Assembly (NCBI GenBank): GCA_014804085.1
Contig: JAAVAM010000074.1
Location: 1-18,539 of the forward strand
Direction: 5' to 3'
DNA length: 18,539 nucleotides
Origin: Treponema sp.
GTDB lineage: Bacteria > Spirochaetota > Spirochaetia > Treponematales > Treponemataceae
Below the pieces are notes generated by a model, which was not told the origin of the DNA, searched no databases, and was given only the letters and a program-made list of their open reading frames with translations. This document shows, in pieces, positions 14,488 to 18,539 of this stretch. The position numbers were made by a program, and so were the translations under genes. Numbering within the stretch: position 1 is the first letter of the stretch; the number at the start of each line of letters is the position of its first letter.

Positions 14488-17400
14488 TGCTTTGTGATAT
14501 AGTTTGTATAGACATTAGGCGTGCAATTTTTGATATACAGTTTGCATCTTTCGAATTGACCGCCATGTTCCCCTGTCCATTTTGCAGCCATAAACACATC
14601 GTTTCCTCTTGAACTGGAGTTTTGGTCGAATGTACAGCTGTCAATGGTGGCAATCACGTCATCTTGCCAGCACTCTATGGCGAGTGCTCCTCCACCGCTC
14701 TGCTCTTCATTTTTTTCGAAACTTTTATTGCCGGTAAACTTGCAGTTGCTTAGTGAGACAGTTTTGGGATTATAAATAAGAACTGCTCCGCCTCTCCATG
14801 TCTTTGTTGTGTTTTCGGTGAAGATTGAGTCTTCAATAATTATTTTGTTGCCGATATAGCGAATCGCTCCGCCAGTGTTGTTTACAGTGTTGTTAGAGAA
14901 AGTTGATTTATTGATCTTCAATGTATTTGCACTGACATAGATTGCCCCGCCACCATAATTGGCGGAGCTTGTACAGTGAGTGAATAAGCAGTTATTTTTT
15001 ATCTCCACCTTTTCTGCGTCTACATAAACTGCGCCGGCATTATCAAGGATATAGTTTGAGAATGAGCAGTTGTCAATAATAAGCTCTGTGGCTGCGTTAT
15101 CATAGTCATAACGGTCTATATGTACTGCGGAAGCCGTTTGATTGCTACCGTCGAATGTACAGTCTTTCAGAGTAAGTTTGCAGTCAGTGCCACTGACTTG
15201 ATAGTATTTGTTTAAGAATGACGGCATTTTTCCAAAATCTTGACCTTTTATAGTGGCAGTCGCATTTGATAGGCTCAGGCCGCATAAAAAGTCCTTGTAT
15301 TTCTCGTGTTCTTTGGGGTCAATGATTATTTCTCTGTTTGAGTTTGATAAACCGAGGAATGCTTTTTTTGCGCCTGGTTCAGCATATATTGTTTCTGAAA
15401 GAAGATCTATAGCGTCATCATCAAGAGGATTCCGTAGGTAATAATCCACAAAATTGTCGTACTTGTTGTCTTTAAGTTCCCTTATGTTGCGAGCCTCAAG
15501 TATTGTGTACTGCCCTCTGAGCTTGTTGTTGGTGAATACCGTTCCCTTGTCCGATTCGCGGGGAAGATTCCAATTTAATTTTAAATTTATACAGCCATTG
15601 CTTTCAAATGTGCTGTCCGTAACTACGCTTTTACCGGCTATCCAGAAGGAAGCGCAATCGTTTTCTGATTTACACAGGAAATCCGAATTTGTTATTGTTG
15701 CGTTGCCTCCGATGTTAAGCACCCACGCGGTTTCGTGTATGTTGAATGAGCAGTTGTCGATGTCGATGCTGGAGTTTTCAGAGTTCAGGTTTATATATCT
15801 GGAATTGGAGGAAGGGGAGTCAGAAAATATGCAGTTTGTCAGCTGGACAGTTATGCTCTCGGGTGCTGCATAAAAAGATATGCTATCGCTAATCAGACAC
15901 TTTCCAGTTTCTTTCATCGTTACGTCGGTCATTTTTATTGTATAGTTATAGTTTTTTGTCAGTTGTTTGAATGAAGATTTTAGGAACTTGCTGTGCGTAA
16001 CAGAAAGTTTTGGATTTGTTGTTTGAAGGTTTGTATTAAGGTTGAGATTAAAGCCTTCTATGTTGCTGTTCTCTATGGTTACATTATTGTGGTAATAAGT
16101 AGGGCTGATGTTAATGTCTTCTCCCGATTCATTTTTTAGTTCACAGTAGGAAATTTTGGTTGCTTCAAAAGATTTGGGAATGCGCTTGTAAGAACAAAGA
16201 CTGTTCGTTAATGAAAGCTGGTCATTAGTACTGTCAATGCCTACGTTGTTAAAAGAGCATGAATCTATCTTGGAGTAGTGGTGGGTCATTATCTTATAGG
16301 GGTGTTCTGGTTCGGCTTGGAATACGCATGTTTTAAGCGAAGTGCCGGCGCAGGTGTAAAAATGAATATAGTCGGAGGAGGGTGCAGGCTTGAAATTGGA
16401 GCCGGATGCGTTTATGCCATAGCCAGTCACACACCTGGTATAAAAATCACAGTTCTCGATGGAGACATAGACTCCGTACCAGCATTGGCTAGCGGAGACC
16501 TGATTACAGCGGACAGTGCAGTCTGAGAAGGTTAGATATACATCGTCGCTAGTTCCACAATAAAAGAGAGCGTTGTTGTCGGTCTCTTTCTTCTCTATCT
16601 CTATTCCGTCAAACACAATCTTCCCGTTCTCTTGTGTACTGGAATAGTACAAGCCTGTACTGTCGTCCTGCATACAGAGTTTTGTCTGCACCGCACATAC
16701 GTTGGTTTTGTGGTCGATAGGTATTTGTATCTCCGCGTTTTCTCGGGCATTTTCTACGGCGTTTACAGTAAATGCTATGCTTCGCTGCTTTGTCCGCCGA
16801 TCTTCTGCTTTCGTCTCCGTGTCCTTGCCTTCAAAGCCGCCGCGGATTATGGTGTTTGCGGTGAGCGGCAGTCCGTTTTGGCGGTACTCGTCGGAAAGCG
16901 GAACGTATGCTTCTCCGCCGTTGTGCGCTATCCATATTTCTTTGTGCGCGTCGCCGTAGGCCGCTGCCTGCTCAAACGCGGCGTCAAGCGTGATGTATGC
17001 GTCCTGCCAGCATGTTCCGTTGTTCCGTCCAATGGCGGCGGCGTTCACGTAGATGACCGGCCCTGCCTCCTGCACGGAGACGGCGTACTGCTTGGAATAC
17101 AGTCCGTTCGCACTGGTGACCGTGTAGATGACTTCGTTTGAAAAATCAAGCCGCGAGCGTCCGCTTGTCTGCTCGGCAGAGCCTACCGTGACCGTTCCCT
17201 GCGCAGAAAAGTACGGGGCAAGGTCTGATTTTCCCGCGTCTTTGGGAAGGAGCGCGTAAATCGTGCCCGCGCGCTCGTTTATGCGCGCGGAAATGTCCTT
17301 TTCAAGCAAAGGATTGTCCGCCGTGCTGAAGCCGAAATCGGTGATGGCGCAGGCGGACTGTTCGTCCTGCTCCCAGTTTACGGAGACGCGGTACGTGCGG

Positions 17401-18539
17401 GTGTCGGACGACCATTCGTTCTGGTCGCGGACGGCATAATAGACGGAGCGGGAGAAGTCCTGCGCGCTGAATCCGCTTGACTGGAGGATGCTGTTCACGG
17501 TGACCGTGCCGGTCGCAGCGAATTCCGGGACGAGCCGTGCGGGCTTTTCCGGCGTGTGGTACTTTGCATTGACGTAGACGGTGCCACTGCTTTCGTCAAT
17601 CAGTCCCGTGGCGGACTGGCTCAGGTCAGGGTTCAGGTGCTTGGGAAACGCAAAATAGTTCAGCACTGCTTCCGCCGTCTTTACTTTGACGAACGTTACC
17701 TGCACGGTGTAGAGACGGCAGAACAGCTTGTTTTTTGACGTGCAGAGCATCTGAACGTCATATTGGAAGTTGTTCCGGCTTTTTCCCGATACCTGCTCTC
17801 CATGCTCGACGGTGCATGTTCCCGGCGAATAGAAATCTGCCACAAGGTCATAGGGCGGCTCGCCTCCTTCGTATAAGACGGTGGCAGAAATAAAGCCGGT
17901 GTCCTCGTTCTTTGAGATCGATGCCATTGCGGTTGCCTTTATGCCGGGATTCCGCAGGCTGAGGAAACGGAAGTCGGTAATGCTCCTGATGGTGTCCGGG
18001 TCTTCCCGGTAGATGAGGCGAAGCGTGTAGGTGGCGGCGGCTTCTCCGCGGCGGACGGTAAGCGTTGCGGTGTATTCCTTTCCAATAGGATATGCGTCGC
18101 CCGGCACAAGGTAGACTGCCTTTTTAAGTCCGGCGGCGTATTCTGCTTCCTCGCCGCCTGTGCCGACCTGCTCGGCACGGAGCGTTCCGTCGGTGATTTC
18201 CCACGTGTCGCCCTCAATCACAATGTCCGGGATGAGCGTGAAATTCCGATACTCTACGGGATAGGTTGCCGTTATGGTAACAGTGTCCCCGCTGACCGAT
18301 ACGTCCGCGTCGCCCATAAGCCCCGGATTGCGGATTTTTGTGACGGCGAACGCGGTGAGCGCGGCGGTGTCCTTGTCGGTGACGCATGAAATAGAATAGA
18401 CATGTGCAGTCTTGTCCGCTCCAATGACGGCAAACGGAACGCCGAAAAGGCTGTTGAGGCCGGAAAAGTCAATCGGAAGCGAAAGATCTGATTCCATGAT
18501 TTTTGCGATTTTAGCTGCGTCCAGTTTTTTGACGGTGGC
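14484..18539 (-). CDS. Giant surface protein: DUF5018-like repeats plus Pmp-like beta-helix, 5'-partial
   Basis: The frame is open to the right edge, so the start and any signal peptide are outside the window; 1351 codons are visible. The first part (about 18539-17060) has four DUF5018-like repeats and the tail of a fifth, each with an NPxL/NPG turn, a tVxV strand and an SGxxxxDFS...YxVxxx..xxYxVxV end. From about 17055 the sequence IYVNAAAIGRNNGTCWQDAY begins a right-handed parallel beta-helix as in adhesins and polymorphic membrane proteins; its last part has GGAI/GGAV and FxxN motifs (FSNN, FTEN, FTGN, FDQN). It ends shortly after the helix, with no autotransporter barrel or sorting signal. 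It probably acts on the cell surface as an adhesin or glycan-binding protein (inference). The beta-helix segment (about 14490-16750) is clearly AT-richer than both flanks. Its stop overlaps the ATG of the SUMF1 lipoprotein gene. Confidence 0.85.
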   Translation of the reverse strand, partial: ATVKKLDAAKIAKIMESDLSLPIDFSGLNSLFGVPFAVIGADKTAHVYSISCVTDKDTAALTAFAVTKIRNPGLMGDADVSVSGDTVTITATYPVEYRNFTLIPDIVIEGDTWEITDGTLRAEQVGTGGEEAEYAAGLKKAVYLVPGDAYPIGKEYTATLTVRRGEAAATYTLRLIYREDPDTIRSITDFRFLSLRNPGIKATAMASISKNEDTGFISATVLYEGGEPPYDLVADFYSPGTCTVEHGEQVSGKSRNNFQYDVQMLCTSKNKLFCRLYTVQVTFVKVKTAEAVLNYFAFPKHLNPDLSQSATGLIDESSGTVYVNAKYHTPEKPARLVPEFAATGTVTVNSILQSSGFSAQDFSRSVYYAVRDQNEWSSDTRTYRVSVNWEQDEQSACAITDFGFSTADNPLLEKDISARINERAGTIYALLPKDAGKSDLAPYFSAQGTVTVGSAEQTSGRSRLDFSNEVIYTVTSANGLYSKQYAVSVQEAGPVIYVNAAAIGRNNGTCWQDAYITLDAAFEQAAAYGDAHKEIWIAHNGGEAYVPLSDEYRQNGLPLTANTIIRGGFEGKDTETKAEDRRTKQRSIAFTVNAVENARENAEIQIPIDHKTNVCAVQTKLCMQDDSTGLYYSSTQENGKIVFDGIEIEKKETDNNALFYCGTSDDVYLTFSDCTVRCNQVSASQCWYGVYVSIENCDFYTRCVTGYGINASGSNFKPAPSSDYIHFYTCAGTSLKTCVFQAEPEHPYKIMTHHYSKIDSCSFNNVGIDSTNDQLSLTNSLCSYKRIPKSFEATKISYCELKNESGEDINISPTYYHNNVTIENSNIEGFNLNLNTNLQTTNPKLSVTHSKFLKSSFKQLTKNYNYTIKMTDVTMKETGKCLISDSISFYAAPESITVQLTNCIFSDSPSSNSRYINLNSENSSIDIDNCSFNIHETAWVLNIGGNATITNSDFLCKSENDCASFWIAGKSVVTDSTFESNGCINLKLNWNLPRESDKGTVFTNNKLRGQYTILEARNIRELKDNKYDNFVDYYLRNPLDDDAIDLLSETIYAEPGAKKAFLGLSNSNREIIIDPKEHEKYKDFLCGLSLSNATATIKGQDFGKMPSFLNKYYQVSGTDCKLTLKDCTFDGSNQTASAVHIDRYDYDNAATELIIDNCSFSNYILDNAGAVYVDAEKVEIKNNCLFTHCTSSANYGGGAIYVSANTLKINKSTFSNNTVNNTGGAIRYIGNKIIIEDSIFTENTTKTWRGGAVLIYNPKTVSLSNCKFTGNKSFEKNEEQSGGGALAIECWQDDVIATIDSCTFDQNSSSRGNDVFMAAKWTGEHGGQFERCKLYIKNCTPNVYTNYITKQ

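Overview
The window looks like chromosomal DNA of a Treponema-like spirochaete with a fairly GC-rich genome. This is an inference from gene content and style: a two-iron superoxide reductase, a SUMF1-type lipoprotein with bacterial Ig-like domains, a large protein with DUF5018-like repeats and a beta-helix, and an FHA / Ser-Thr kinase set. There are no rRNA or tRNA genes in view and no transposase or phage gene. The species cannot be fixed from the sequence alone.

Left part (1-6907), all on the plus strand. The tail of a diguanylate cyclase (5' end outside the window) is followed, with gaps of 21, 3 and 9 bases, by a GarA-like FHA protein, a PPP-type phosphoesterase and an exported two-domain protein with a CxxC motif that resembles the UGSC (seleno)protein family. 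A membrane Ser/Thr protein kinase follows 79 bases later from its own likely promoter. Together they look like a signalling cluster: kinase (writer), FHA protein (reader), phosphatase (possible eraser) and c-di-GMP synthesis.

Middle (6908-11370). A 21-bp tandem array of small palindromes separates the kinase gene from lon. Lon carries an AT-hook-like segment in its N-terminal extension. Superoxide reductase (dfx) and tRNA dimethylallyltransferase (miaA) follow on the same strand. The dfx-miaA spacer encodes a hydrophobic stretch that may be a small membrane protein or the remnant of a permease. The kinase, lon and miaA starts each lie 5-6 bases after a good -10 box and lack a Shine-Dalgarno sequence, which suggests leaderless mRNAs.

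Right part (11371-18539). A 72-residue minus-strand protein with its own terminator sits between miaA and a TatD-family nuclease. A GC-rich hairpin block just before tatD shares its core with the lon-upstream array. The last 6 kb is a minus-strand surface operon: a very large protein (5' end beyond the window) with DUF5018-like repeats and a Pmp-like beta-helix overlaps by ATGA with a SUMF1/Ig-like lipoprotein. The beta-helix part is clearly AT-richer than everything around it, as if acquired or shuffled separately.
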